From positions 1 through 32,672 of the forward strand of contig LKND01000033.1 in the NCBI GenBank assembly GCA_001564275.1: a stretch of 32,672 nt of DNA, written 5' to 3'. The translations under genes were made by a program, and so were the position numbers. Shown here piece by piece: positions 1-6,954 of the stretch; position 1 is the stretch's first letter; the number at the start of each line of letters is the position of its first letter. Under the pieces are notes generated by a model, which was not told where the DNA came from, made no database searches, and saw only the letters and a list, made by a program, of their open reading frames with translations. This stretch comes from Natrialbaceae archaeon Tc-Br11_E2g14 (GTDB taxonomy: Archaea > Halobacteriota > Halobacteria > Halobacteriales > Natrialbaceae).

Positions 1-1040
1 GCGATTCCCCCGAGGTTCGACAGCTGTGCGCCAGGGGGGAACTCACTCGAGAACACCGTCACCTCTCCGCCTTTTTGTTCCGTGGTCCGCACCACGTCGT
101 CGACGCTGATCGCCCACTCCCCGTCGGGGCCACGCTCCTGGCGGAGTTTCTCGTCGAGAATCAGGAGTTCCTCGATCGCCCCGTATTCGGCGGCCTGGGC
201 GACGCTTTCGGGGCCGTAGGCCGCCTTCGCGCCCTGGGCGATCCGCGCCGTGAGTTCGTCGATGGCCGCGGCCTCGGCCTCGATGCGGGTTTCCTCCTGG
301 ACGTCGGCCACCGCCCCTCGTTTGAGTACCTCGTGGACGCCGCGGTCCCCGACGGCCGCAGTGTCGACCATGGTCACCTGTTCGGCGACGTCGGGGTACT
401 CGCGCTCGAGGTACTTTAGTGCGTCCTGTTTGGTGAATCCCGGGCCGGCGAGGATGATGGCGTCGACGTCGAGCCTCGCGAGGACGGTTCCGAGTTCCGC
501 GAACAGTTCCGAGCGATCCCGGGCGAACTCACCCTTGCCGGTTGGGCCGCTGATGGTGGCCCGTTCCTCGGCGCCGTACTGGGCGACGTCGTGGACGTGG
601 GCTCGCCCCTCCTCGACGGTGGCGATGACGACGTCGGGGTTTTCGCTGGCCTCGACGGCCTCCTCGAGGCGACGCTCCTGGTCCGGCTTGAATCGCTTGT
701 CGATCGAGATTTCCTCACGGGCCTCGACGTTGAGCGTGTGGTGAAAGCCGAGTTGGTCGTCTCGGGAGCAGGCGACGATCTCGCCGCCGACGCGGAGTCG
801 GTTGGCGAACCGATGGAACTCGATGTCGTCGACGGCCAGCGCCACCCACATGTGCTCGCGCTCACCGCCCGTATCGCGCATCTGCTCGTCGTTGCGCTGG
901 ATGCGACGGGTCGTGTCCCCCGCGACGCGGTCGCCGGGCTCGAGGACGTACTGGAGGTGCCAGAGGTCGTCGACACTCTCGGGGACGACCGTCACCCGTT
1001 CGCGACCACCCTCGAGTGGCTCCCGGTCTTTCAGTTGCAT
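1..1040 (-). CDS. pelA: mRNA surveillance protein pelota (partial, C-terminus off the left edge)
   Basis: The minus-strand reading frame opens at ATG 1040 ([12 protein letters not shown]) and runs 346 codons to the window edge without a stop. It shows the pelota layout: an Sm-like N-domain (about 1-130, with [21 protein letters not shown] near residues 16-36), a central eRF1-like domain (about 135-265), and a C-terminal L7Ae-like domain ending in [10 protein letters not shown], the usual pelota finish. About ten residues should be missing, since haloarchaeal pelota is near 355 aa. Family knowledge: pelota (Dom34) enters the A site of stalled ribosomes with aEF-1alpha and ABCE1 and splits them, in no-go and non-stop decay. 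Some archaeal members were reported to have nuclease activity. No clear TATA box is visible in the 184 nt upstream. A second rescue gene, rqcH, lies at 10649-12814. Confidence 0.95.
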   Translation of the reverse strand, partial: MQLKDREPLEGGRERVTVVPESVDDLWHLQYVLEPGDRVAGDTTRRIQRNDEQMRDTGGEREHMWVALAVDDIEFHRFANRLRVGGEIVACSRDDQLGFHHTLNVEAREEISIDKRFKPDQERRLEEAVEASENPDVVIATVEEGRAHVHDVAQYGAEERATISGPTGKGEFARDRSELFAELGTVLARLDVDAIILAGPGFTKQDALKYLEREYPDVAEQVTMVDTAAVGDRGVHEVLKRGAVADVQEETRIEAEAAAIDELTARIAQGAKAAYGPESVAQAAEYGAIEELLILDEKLRQERGPDGEWAISVDDVVRTTEQKGGEVTVFSSEFPPGAQLSNLGGI

Positions 1041-1224
1041 ACCCGGGGTTCACGCGGGGCCGTCTTGTGCGTGACGGATCGCCGACGCTCCCAGCGCGGT
1101 GGCCTGCGGGCCGTCGGGGACGCGAGAGTCAGCGACGTGGGGCGAGTGGGCCGTCGACGGTACTCGTTGGTGCCGGTGGGAAACACGTCGTTCGGCGCGA
1201 GTCGACACCAGGACCACTAAGACC

Positions 1225-1446
1225 TCAACTGGCTCCAGCCTCGGCATCCCCGAGGTCGTTTTCGGGGGCTTCCGTGTCGCCGTCGTCCCCCGTCGTGTCG
1301 CCGGTTTCTCTGTCCTCGATCCCAAACGCCAGGAACAGCAACGCGGCGCTGACCGCGACGAGCGCCACCACGACGAATGCCGCCACGATGGTCGCGGGAT
1401 CGGAAAGTGACTGTGCCGAGACCACGAACGCGAGTAGGGGCCGCAT
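1225..1446 (-). CDS. Small single-pass membrane protein with acidic tail
   Basis: This 73-residue protein has one clear hydrophobic segment at about residues 18-42 (ATIVAAFVVVALVAVSAALL), then a short, very acidic tail rich in D, E, G and T. I do not recognise a family. The frame is open further upstream, but the start at ATG 1446 is preferred because a TATA-like element (ACCTAAATC on the minus strand, 1472-1480) sits 26-30 nt ahead, as for leaderless haloarchaeal transcripts. The gene ends 184 nt before pelota, on the same strand, and is divergent from the ACT/homoserine dehydrogenase pair. It is probably a small cytoplasmic-membrane protein, perhaps with a weak N-terminal signal (MRPLLAFVVSAQS). 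Function unknown. Confidence 0.6.
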   Translation of the reverse strand: MRPLLAFVVSAQSLSDPATIVAAFVVVALVAVSAALLFLAFGIEDRETGDTTGDDGDTEAPENDLGDAEAGAS

Positions 1447-1604
1447 TGTGCTAGCAGGTAGCGCACGAGTCGATTTAGGTGTTGGGTCGTGATCTCGGAT
1501 CTGGATCTGCAATTGGGATGACGGCCCCACCTCGTGGACGTGCGTCCTCGTCCGTTCCTGGCATGGGCATGTGGTCTGCTGACACGGCCGGTGAGTTTTG
1601 GCGT

Positions 1605-1645
1605 GGCCTATAGCCTTTTTAGTGCCCATTGCCCACTCGTAGCCA
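1605..1645 (+). promoter_or_regulatory. Promoter of the ACT protein / homoserine dehydrogenase operon
   Basis: The sequence CCTATAGCCTTTTTAG (1607-1621) is the only T/A-rich element before the operon. The expected start about 26 nt downstream falls at or next to ATG 1645, which opens a 14-codon reading frame ending at 1689, overlapping the start of the ACT gene. Placement is inferred from spacing only. Confidence 0.4.
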
Positions 1646-1681
1646 TGACGACGCGTGGACGACCACCGGGAGGGATCGTCG

Positions 1682-2263
1682 ATGACTGACGAGTGCGCTT
1701 CCGGCTCGTCGACACCAGCTCCCGACGCCGAGGGGGTCGAAACGGACGGCGGGATCCAGGCCTACACCGTTCGACTCGAACTCGTCGACGAACCCGGCGA
1801 GTTGCTCCGAGCGCTCACCCCAATCGGCGAGAACGGCGGGAACCTGTTGAGCATTCACCACGAACGGGGCAACATCACCCCGCGTGGACACATCCCCGTC
1901 GAGGTCGACCTCGAGTGTGCGCCCGCCCGTTTCGACGACATCGTTCAGGCGCTTCGCGACGCCGGTATCAACGTGATTCAGGCCGGCCCGGAACGCTATG
2001 GGGAGGAACTGTCCGTCGTGCTCGTGGGCCACCTCGTGGAGACCGATCTCTCGGATACCCTCTCGACCATCGGCCACGACGTCAACGCATCCGTGGTCGA
2101 CCTCTCGCTGGCTGCGCCGGACGGGATGGCAGAGCCATCGAGTGCCCGTGTACGGCTGGCGATCGACTCGGGTAACGCAGCGGCTGTCCTCGAGAGCCTT
2201 CGGGAGCTCGCCGACGCCAAGGATCTCTGTCTGGTCGAGCCACTCGTCGGAGGTGACGCTTGA
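1682..2263 (+). CDS. Tandem ACT-domain amino-acid-binding regulatory protein
   Basis: The 193-residue protein has a low-complexity N-terminus and then two ACT-like units, about residues 26-100 (AYTVRLELVDEPGELLRALT, then GGNLLSIHHERG) and 105-190 (SVVLVGHLVETDLSDTLSTI). ACT domains bind amino acids and control enzymes by allostery. I chose ATG 1682 because a strong ribosome-binding sequence GGGAGGG (1668-1674) lies 7 nt before it. An in-frame GTG at 1655 would add nine residues. The stop codon overlaps the start of homoserine dehydrogenase (TGATG), so the two are translationally coupled. Bacterial homoserine dehydrogenases often carry a C-terminal ACT domain. Here the downstream enzyme lacks one, so this protein is probably its separate regulatory partner, sensing threonine or a related amino acid (inference). 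Confidence 0.85.
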   Translation: MTDECASGSSTPAPDAEGVETDGGIQAYTVRLELVDEPGELLRALTPIGENGGNLLSIHHERGNITPRGHIPVEVDLECAPARFDDIVQALRDAGINVIQAGPERYGEELSVVLVGHLVETDLSDTLSTIGHDVNASVVDLSLAAPDGMAEPSSARVRLAIDSGNAAAVLESLRELADAKDLCLVEPLVGGDA

Positions 2264-3213
2264 TGCGTCTCGCCGTCCTCGGGGCTGGCGCCGTTGGCGT
2301 GGCCGTGACCGAGCTTGCTGAAGAGTACGGCCACGACGTCGTCGCCATCGCGGACTCGACGCACGCGGCCATCGACGAGCACGGACTGGACGCTGCACCG
2401 GCGCTCGAAGCCAAAGCCGCCGGCGACCCGCTTGGATCCGCCCATCCTGCTGACGTCTTCGAGACCGAGTACGACGTCCTCGTGGAGGCCACCCCAACGA
2501 CGCTCGGCGATGCCGAACCCGGCTTTACACACGTCAGGCGGGCCCTCGAGGCCGATCGACACGTCGTCCTCGCCAACAAGGGGCCGGTGGCCGAACGCTA
2601 CGACGACCTTCGGATGCTCGAGCGCGAGAGCGCTGGATCAGTGCGCTTTGAGGCCGCCGTCGGCGGGGCGATTCCCATCCTGTCGACGATCGAGGATTGC
2701 ACGCCCGCTGCCGTGCGTGCCGTCAGGGGCGTCCTCAACGGGACGGCGAATTTCATCCTGACGCGCATGGCGGCGGAAGGGCTGGACTACGAGCACGTTC
2801 TCGCCGAGGCCCAGGACCTCGGGGTTGCCGAGGCCGATCCGACGTTCGACGTCGACGGCACCGACGCCGCGTTAAAGTGTGTCATCCTGGCTAACGTCCT
2901 CTCGGAGGGCGGGGTTTCGCTCTCGGACGCCGACGTCGTCGGTATCCGGAACGTCCCCCCGAGTGCACTCGATCTCGCTGCCGAGGACGGCAAGACCATC
3001 CGTCTCGTGGGCGAAGCAACCCGTGACGGCGTCCGTGTCGGTCCCCGACTCGTCCCCGAAAACGGGGCAATGGCCGTCTCGGGCACCCAGAACATCGTCC
3101 AGATTCAGACGAGACACGCGGGCGACCTGTACTCGAGCGGGCGCGGGGCCGGTGGTCCCGAGACGGCGACGGCCGTGCTCTCGGATGTCGGTCGACTACC
3201 GCCGATCGGCTGA
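2263..3213 (+). CDS. hom: Homoserine dehydrogenase (catalytic subunit without ACT domain)
   Basis: This enzyme reduces aspartate semialdehyde to homoserine with NAD(P)H, the branch point to threonine and methionine. The 316 residues show a Rossmann GAGAVG motif (7-12), the ANKGP segment with Lys106, the GGAIPI turn (134-139), GTANFILT (160-167), and the signature AEADPTFDVDGTDAALK ending at Lys205. Glu190, Asp201, Lys106 and Lys205 match the substrate-binding and catalytic residues known from the yeast enzyme. The length fits the short form without an ACT tail. The start overlaps the stop of the preceding ACT-protein gene. I see no strong terminator after the stop; a 656-nt non-coding gap follows. 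Confidence 0.95.
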   Translation: MRLAVLGAGAVGVAVTELAEEYGHDVVAIADSTHAAIDEHGLDAAPALEAKAAGDPLGSAHPADVFETEYDVLVEATPTTLGDAEPGFTHVRRALEADRHVVLANKGPVAERYDDLRMLERESAGSVRFEAAVGGAIPILSTIEDCTPAAVRAVRGVLNGTANFILTRMAAEGLDYEHVLAEAQDLGVAEADPTFDVDGTDAALKCVILANVLSEGGVSLSDADVVGIRNVPPSALDLAAEDGKTIRLVGEATRDGVRVGPRLVPENGAMAVSGTQNIVQIQTRHAGDLYSSGRGAGGPETATAVLSDVGRLPPIG

Positions 3214-3405
3214 CACCGGCCACTCCTGGGTCAAACTCACGGTCGCGAATCCGGGCATCAGGCGGGTCACTGTGGTCGCTTCTCGACGATTCTGACTCGA
3301 AACGGGCAACCACCGGTAACCCGGTACCGCGAACCGTACCTGCAGTATAGTAGCCACTGAAGCCTTGCACACCTGATCGCCAGACGAGTCGGCGATCAGT
3401 GTGTG

Positions 3406-3487
3406 ATACGGATTAGTGTCGTCTCTTACCGGTGAGTGCCGAACCCGGGTCCGGCACTCACGGATAAATAGTGACACTAAACCGTAT
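3406..3487. repeat. 82-nt imperfect palindromic (MITE-like) element
   Basis: Two 36-nt arms face each other across a 10-nt centre. The left arm begins ATACGGATTAGTGTC and ends GTGAGTGCCG (3432-3441). The reverse complement of the right arm begins ATACGGTTTAGTGTC and ends with the identical GTGAGTGCCG (right-arm copy at 3452-3461). Outer and inner parts are almost perfect and the middle is diverged. The centre holds ACCCGGGT, itself palindromic. A degenerate relative of the core occurs at 9265-9308. It may be a small non-autonomous mobile element or the DNA of a long RNA hairpin. No target duplication was recognised. Confidence 0.65.
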
Positions 3488-3617
3488 GAATCGTTTCAGT
3501 TGTTACTATAGCTGGGCAATATCACCCAGCACGGCGAATAGCGACACACTGTCCTCCCACATCCCATCGCCTGACGCTGCCCCCCCGGGACGGAGCGAGG
3601 GCTGACCCCGGAGGGCG

Positions 3618-3667
3618 GTTGCCACAGTGTGCCGGTGGGCGCCCACCCTGGGTCCGCGTTTGGCAAC
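3618..3667. repeat. Nested inverted repeats, possible structured RNA
   Basis: GTTGCCA (3618-3624) is complementary to TGGCAAC (3661-3667), and between them lies the perfect palindrome GGTGGGCGCCCACC (3634-3647). Together they could form a stem with an inner hairpin. The surrounding 200 nt are GC-rich and non-coding. It does not match RNase P RNA or 7S RNA as I know them. Confidence 0.35.
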
Positions 3668-3800
3668 CCGTATCCACACTGATCCCCTCAGCGCCCACTC
3701 TCGAGCACTCCCGACACCCCTGCCACCGGAGCGACGGGGGAGAAAACCGTGTGCCTGCGACACAAACCGCAAGCAAGCGCCAGGGCGGCAGGAATACGCT

Positions 3801-3848
3801 TTCGAAATGGTTTTAACCGCATCGGGCAAAAGAGACCGATATAAGCGC
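3801..3848 (+). promoter_or_regulatory. Tandem TATA elements for EF-1alpha
   Basis: Two archaeal TATA-like boxes precede EF-1alpha. GGTTTTAACC (3809-3818) has a BRE-like CGAAATG just upstream and predicts a start near 3838-3842 with a leader of about 30 nt. CGATATAAGC (3838-3847) predicts a start near 3866-3870, that is, an almost leaderless mRNA. Two starts would suit a very highly expressed gene. Confidence 0.55.
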
Positions 3849-3869
3849 CTTTGCGCGTGAGCTATAACA

Positions 3870-5135
3870 ATGAGCGACAAACCACACCAGAACCTGGCCA
3901 TCATCGGCCACGTCGACCACGGAAAGAGTACGCTGGTCGGGCGCCTCCTCTACGAAACGGGGAGCGTACCGGAACACGTCATCGAACAGCACCGCGAGGA
4001 AGCAGAAGAGAAGGGTAAAGGCGGTTTCGAGTTCGCCTACGTCATGGACAACCTCGCCGAAGAGCGAGAGCGTGGTGTCACCATCGACATCGCGCATCAA
4101 GAGTTCGACACGGACAAATACTACTTTACCATCGTTGACTGCCCTGGCCACCGTGACTTCGTCAAGAACATGATCACGGGCGCGTCCCAGGCGGACAACG
4201 CCGTCCTCGTCGTCGCTGCAGACGACGGTGTCGCACCCCAGACCCAGGAGCACGTCTTCCTGGCCCGAACACTCGGCATCAACGAGCTGCTCGTCGGCAT
4301 CAACAAGATGGACGTCGTCGACTACGCCGAGGACACCTACAATGAAGTCGTCGAGGAGGTCAACCAGCTCCTCAACCAGGTCCAGTTCCAGGTTTCGGAC
4401 GACTCGTTCATCCCGATCTCGGCGTTCGAGGGCGACAACATCGCCGAGACCTCCGACAACACGCCGTGGTACGACGGCCGTACCCTGCTCGAGTCCCTGA
4501 ACGACCTGCCAGAGACCGAGGAGCCGTCCGACGCGCCCCTCCGTCTCCCCATTCAGGACGTTTACACCATCTCCGGCATCGGGACCGTCCCCGTCGGGCG
4601 ACTCGAGACCGGGACGATGAACGTCGGCGACAACGTCTCCTTCCAGCCCAGCGACGTCGGCGGTGAAGTGAAGACGATCGAGATGCACCACGAGGAGGTC
4701 CCAAGCGCCGGCCCCGGTGACAACGTCGGGTTCAACGTCCGCGGCATCGGCAAGGACGACATCCGCCGTGGTGACGTCTGTGGCCCCGCCGACGACCCAC
4801 CGAGCGTCGCCGAGACGTTCCAGGCCCAGATCATCGTCATGCAGCACCCGTCGGTCATCACCGCCGGCTACACCCCGGTCTTCCACGCCCACACCAGCCA
4901 GGTCGCGTGTACGATCGAATCCATCGACAAGAAGATGGACCCCGCAAGCGGCGAGGTCGCCGAGGAGAACCCCGACTTCATCCAGTCGGGTGACGCTGCT
5001 GTGGTCACGATCCGTCCACAGAAGCCACTCAGCATCGAGCCAGCAAGCGAGATCCCAGAACTCGGGAGCTTCGCCATCCGCGACATGGGTCAGACCATCG
5101 CAGCCGGCAAGGTCCTCAGCGTCAACGAGAAATAA
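3870..5135 (+). CDS. tuf: Translation elongation factor EF-1alpha
   Basis: This GTPase brings aminoacyl-tRNA to the ribosomal A site, and in archaea it also delivers pelota and aRF1. The 421 residues show G1 GHVDHGKS (13-20), the switch segment [10 protein letters not shown]3 DCPGH (about 90-94) and G4 NKMD (about 145-148), followed by the two beta-barrel domains. Length and motifs are those of archaeal EF-1alpha. It has its own promoter region, and the gene for uS10 starts on the base after its TAA stop, as in the archaeal str operon. The sequence is strongly acidic, as expected for a high-salt cytoplasm. Confidence 0.99.
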   Translation: MSDKPHQNLAIIGHVDHGKSTLVGRLLYETGSVPEHVIEQHREEAEEKGKGGFEFAYVMDNLAEERERGVTIDIAHQEFDTDKYYFTIVDCPGHRDFVKNMITGASQADNAVLVVAADDGVAPQTQEHVFLARTLGINELLVGINKMDVVDYAEDTYNEVVEEVNQLLNQVQFQVSDDSFIPISAFEGDNIAETSDNTPWYDGRTLLESLNDLPETEEPSDAPLRLPIQDVYTISGIGTVPVGRLETGTMNVGDNVSFQPSDVGGEVKTIEMHHEEVPSAGPGDNVGFNVRGIGKDDIRRGDVCGPADDPPSVAETFQAQIIVMQHPSVITAGYTPVFHAHTSQVACTIESIDKKMDPASGEVAEENPDFIQSGDAAVVTIRPQKPLSIEPASEIPELGSFAIRDMGQTIAAGKVLSVNEK

Positions 5136-5444
5136 ATGCAGCAAGCACGCGTTCGACTCGCGGGCACCAGCCCACAGGACCTCGATAACATCTGTGACGA
5201 CGTCCGCGAGATCGCGAACAACACCGGCGTCAATCTCAGCGGTCCGATTCCGCTGCCGACGAAGACGCTCGAGGTGCCAGCGCGAAAGTCCCCCGACGGC
5301 GAAGGCACCGCGACGTGGGAGCACTGGGAGATGCGCGTCCACAAGCGCCTGATCGATCTGGACGCCGACGAACGCGCACTCCGACAGCTCATGCGCATTC
5401 AGGTGCCAAACGACGTGTCGATCGAGATCGTCCTCGAGGACTGA
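5136..5444 (+). CDS. rps10: Small-subunit ribosomal protein uS10
   Basis: The 102-residue protein is uS10 (S10/S20e), part of the 30S head. Typical pieces are [20 protein letters not shown] at the N-terminus, [11 protein letters not shown] (about 35-45) and the loop with [14 protein letters not shown] (about 62-75). Its ATG begins immediately after the EF-1alpha stop (TAAATG), so the two are cotranscribed. Two T-tracts, TTTT (5459-5462) and TTTTT (5469-5473), just after the stop are likely the transcription end. Confidence 0.98.
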   Translation: MQQARVRLAGTSPQDLDNICDDVREIANNTGVNLSGPIPLPTKTLEVPARKSPDGEGTATWEHWEMRVHKRLIDLDADERALRQLMRIQVPNDVSIEIVLED

Positions 5445-5458
5445 TCGACCGACGCCCG

Positions 5459-5473
5459 TTTTCCACCGTTTTT
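5459..5473 (+). terminator. T-tract terminator after uS10
   Basis: Two short T-runs, TTTT and TTTTT, occur 15-30 nt past the uS10 stop in otherwise GC-rich DNA. Archaeal RNA polymerase ends transcription at such oligo-T stretches without needing a hairpin. Confidence 0.5.
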
Positions 5474-5621
5474 CCGCCCGCTCGAGCGCCGGCAGTGCCC
5501 CCGAGACTCGAGCGCTGGAGGCGACGCACGATGGTGCCGTCGAAGCCACGCACTGTCGAGAGCCAGCCATGGCCTCTGAGCGCGGCGCATACTTTTGGTT
5601 CCCGTCCACCTACTGCGTGGT

Positions 5622-6263
5622 ATGTCCCGTCCCAACGGGGGCTCCAACCCAGTCCTCGAGATCCTCGCCCTCTTCGTCGTCGTCTATCTCGCCCAGGTGA
5701 TCGCGGCGATAGTCGGCATGGCTACCATGACCACGCTGTTCGTTCTCGAGATGCCGATCGAGAGCCAGCCCTGGACGATCGTCACGAGCGTCTACGCCCA
5801 CGGCAGTCTGGATCACCTTCTCTCGAACAGCATCGCCCTGGTACTCTTTGGCTGGCCAATCGCTCGCGCGACGACACGGTTGCGATTTCACGCCTTCTTC
5901 GTGACTACGGGGGCGCTGGCGGGAATCGCGCAGGTGTCGATCACCGGTGCCATCGCGGCGATCAGCACGGATGCGAGCGCGGCAGGGGTGCTGGGTGCCA
6001 GCGGTGCGGTGTTCGCCCTGATGGGGTATCTGCTGGCCGGCAATCGGCTCTCCGACGGGCTCGCGGCCCGGTTCGATCCACCGCTGTGGGTCACGGTCGT
6101 GATCTTCGTGGTTCTGGCGGCGACGATCACGATCCTGACGGCGGCCCCGCAGGTGGCGCTGATCGCCCACTTCACCGGGTTCCTGGTCGGACTGGGTGCG
6201 GGCCGACTGGGAGTACTCGAGGTTGGCAGTGAGCCGCGAGGGCGGTCCTCGAGAGGGTTGTGA
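5622..6263 (+). CDS. Rhomboid-family intramembrane serine protease
   Basis: The 213-residue membrane protein has about six hydrophobic segments and the rhomboid catalytic features: HGSLDHLLSN (60-69) with His65 and Asn69 in the oxyanion helix, the nucleophile motif GASGAVFAL with Ser127, and His183 in HFTGFLVGLGAG. Rhomboids cut transmembrane segments of other proteins in the cytoplasmic membrane. In Haloferax volcanii a rhomboid affects S-layer glycosylation (family knowledge). ATG 5622 is preferred over upstream starts because a TATA-like ATACTTTTGG (5589-5598) lies about 27 nt ahead, suggesting a leaderless mRNA. The C-terminal tail is short and basic. The substrate is unknown. Confidence 0.92.
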   Translation: MSRPNGGSNPVLEILALFVVVYLAQVIAAIVGMATMTTLFVLEMPIESQPWTIVTSVYAHGSLDHLLSNSIALVLFGWPIARATTRLRFHAFFVTTGALAGIAQVSITGAIAAISTDASAAGVLGASGAVFALMGYLLAGNRLSDGLAARFDPPLWVTVVIFVVLAATITILTAAPQVALIAHFTGFLVGLGAGRLGVLEVGSEPRGRSSRGL

Positions 6264-6344
6264 CGTCGCCCGACGGGGAGCGCCGGGCCGTTTCGACGCG
6301 CGAAACAGAAGACACAAGTACGAACCACGGATACGACCTCTCGA

Positions 6345-6416
6345 GGGCTCGTAGATCAGTGGCAGATCGCTTCCTTCGCAAGGAAGAGGCCCCGGGTTCA
6401 AATCCCGGCGAGTCCA
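6345..6416 (+). tRNA. tRNA-Ala (anticodon CGC)
   Basis: The acceptor arm GGGCTCG (6345-6351) pairs with CGAGTCC (6409-6415, one G-T pair), discriminator A 6416. The anticodon stem-loop is CTTCC-TTCGCAA-GGAAG with anticodon CGC, reading GCG. The T-arm is CCGGG-TTCAAAT-CCCGG. Length is 72 nt, no intron, and CCA is not encoded. Confidence 0.95.
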
Positions 6417-6505
6417 CTTCCCTCCGCTCGCTTCGCTCGCGTCGGTCAGTGGACTCGCCGTACATCGCAAACCCTTCGGGTTTGCTCAGTCCCGGCGAGT
6501 CCACT
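6403..6505. repeat. Duplicated and inverted copies of the tRNA-Ala 3' end
   Basis: TCCCGGCGAGTCCACT, the last part of tRNA-Ala plus two bases, occurs at 6403-6418 and again exactly at 6490-6505. An inverted copy, GTGGACTCGCCG (6449-6460), lies between them and can pair with CGGCGAGTCCAC at 6493-6504. Such 3'-end duplications are typical of integration sites (attL/attR), but here only 71 nt separate the copies. Confidence 0.75.
6467..6485. repeat. Perfect hairpin GCAAACCC-TTC-GGGTTTGC
   Basis: An 8-bp perfect stem with a 3-nt loop sits inside the larger 12-bp inverted repeat formed by 6449-6460 and 6493-6504, giving a two-tier hairpin. It could be a 3' structure of the tRNA transcript or part of an old recombination site. 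There is no T-run directly after it; ATTTTG follows at 6505-6511. Confidence 0.5.
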
Positions 6506-6605
6506 ATTTTGCGCGGCGAGCAACTCCGCGAGTCTTGCGAATGGTCGTCGAAGTCGGGATTTGAAGCCCTGGACGTCACAGCGGGAGCGGACCGACCGAC
6601 CGTCT

Positions 6606-6630
6606 TCTCACGGGTTCAAATCCGGTGAGA
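6606..6630 (+). other. tRNA T-arm-like fragment (possible tRNA remnant)
   Basis: GGGTTCAAATCC (6612-6623), the consensus core of a tRNA T-arm, is enclosed by the complementary arms TCTCAC (6606-6611) and GTGAGA (6625-6630). No matching 5' half or anticodon arm is visible upstream, so it can only be a 3' fragment, perhaps an old integration scar. Confidence 0.4.
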
Positions 6631-6954
6631 CCGTCACGCTGTTGGCACGCATCGAACTGTTCCGTTGGTCGGCACTCCAGCGGTTCTGTCCAACTGGTGC
6701 ACTTGGATGCAAAACGTCCACCCCCGTGTTTTGACCCGAGTGATCCCCACCGCGGGTTTCGCACTGTGGGAAAGCCGGGGGCGAAAACAACGACCCCGAG
6801 CGAGTGGGTCGTCGGCAGCGTCGCCCAGCAGGTCCTGTTGCGTGCGGATCGGTAATCGTTGCGACTGGGGAGTGAGGATCCATGAGACGCTGGAACTCGA
6901 GGCCGCTCGAGAACGAACAGAGCCCGTCGAGAACGCGAGTTGCTCGGGAGGTGT

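Larger units (their letters stand above)
3214..3869. other. 656-nt intergenic region between hom and EF-1alpha
   Basis: No convincing gene lies here. The short open frames lack Shine-Dalgarno or TATA support, and the long minus-strand ones are antisense to EF-1alpha. The stretch holds an 82-nt imperfect palindrome (3406-3487), a GC-rich segment with several self-complementary pieces (about 3570-3770), and the EF-1alpha promoters (3801-3848). Confidence 0.8.
6417..6954. other. 538-nt non-coding stretch downstream of tRNA-Ala
   Basis: After the tRNA come a CGCTCGCTTCGCTCGC low-complexity piece (6425-6440), the tRNA-end repeats and the hairpin, a T-arm-like fragment (6606-6630), and then about 320 nt with nothing recognisable. 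Translated frames here contain GFEP-type strings, which are known artefacts of tRNA T-arm sequence, so I call no gene. Confidence 0.6.

Noticed and set aside
3506-3904. 132-codon minus-strand frame across the EF-1alpha promoter
   Set aside because: It overlaps the start of EF-1alpha, is arginine- and glycine-rich unlike real haloarchaeal proteins, and has no ribosome-binding site.
3813-5609. 598-codon minus-strand open frame opposite EF-1alpha and uS10
   Set aside because: It is the antisense of two universally conserved genes. High GC and third-position bias in haloarchaea keep the antisense frame open, and the translation is a low-complexity V/D/L-rich string.
6345-6505. Provirus or integrative element at tRNA-Ala
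   Set aside because: The tRNA-end duplication exists, but only 71 nt lie between the copies and there is no integrase or mobile cargo, so at most it is a scar.
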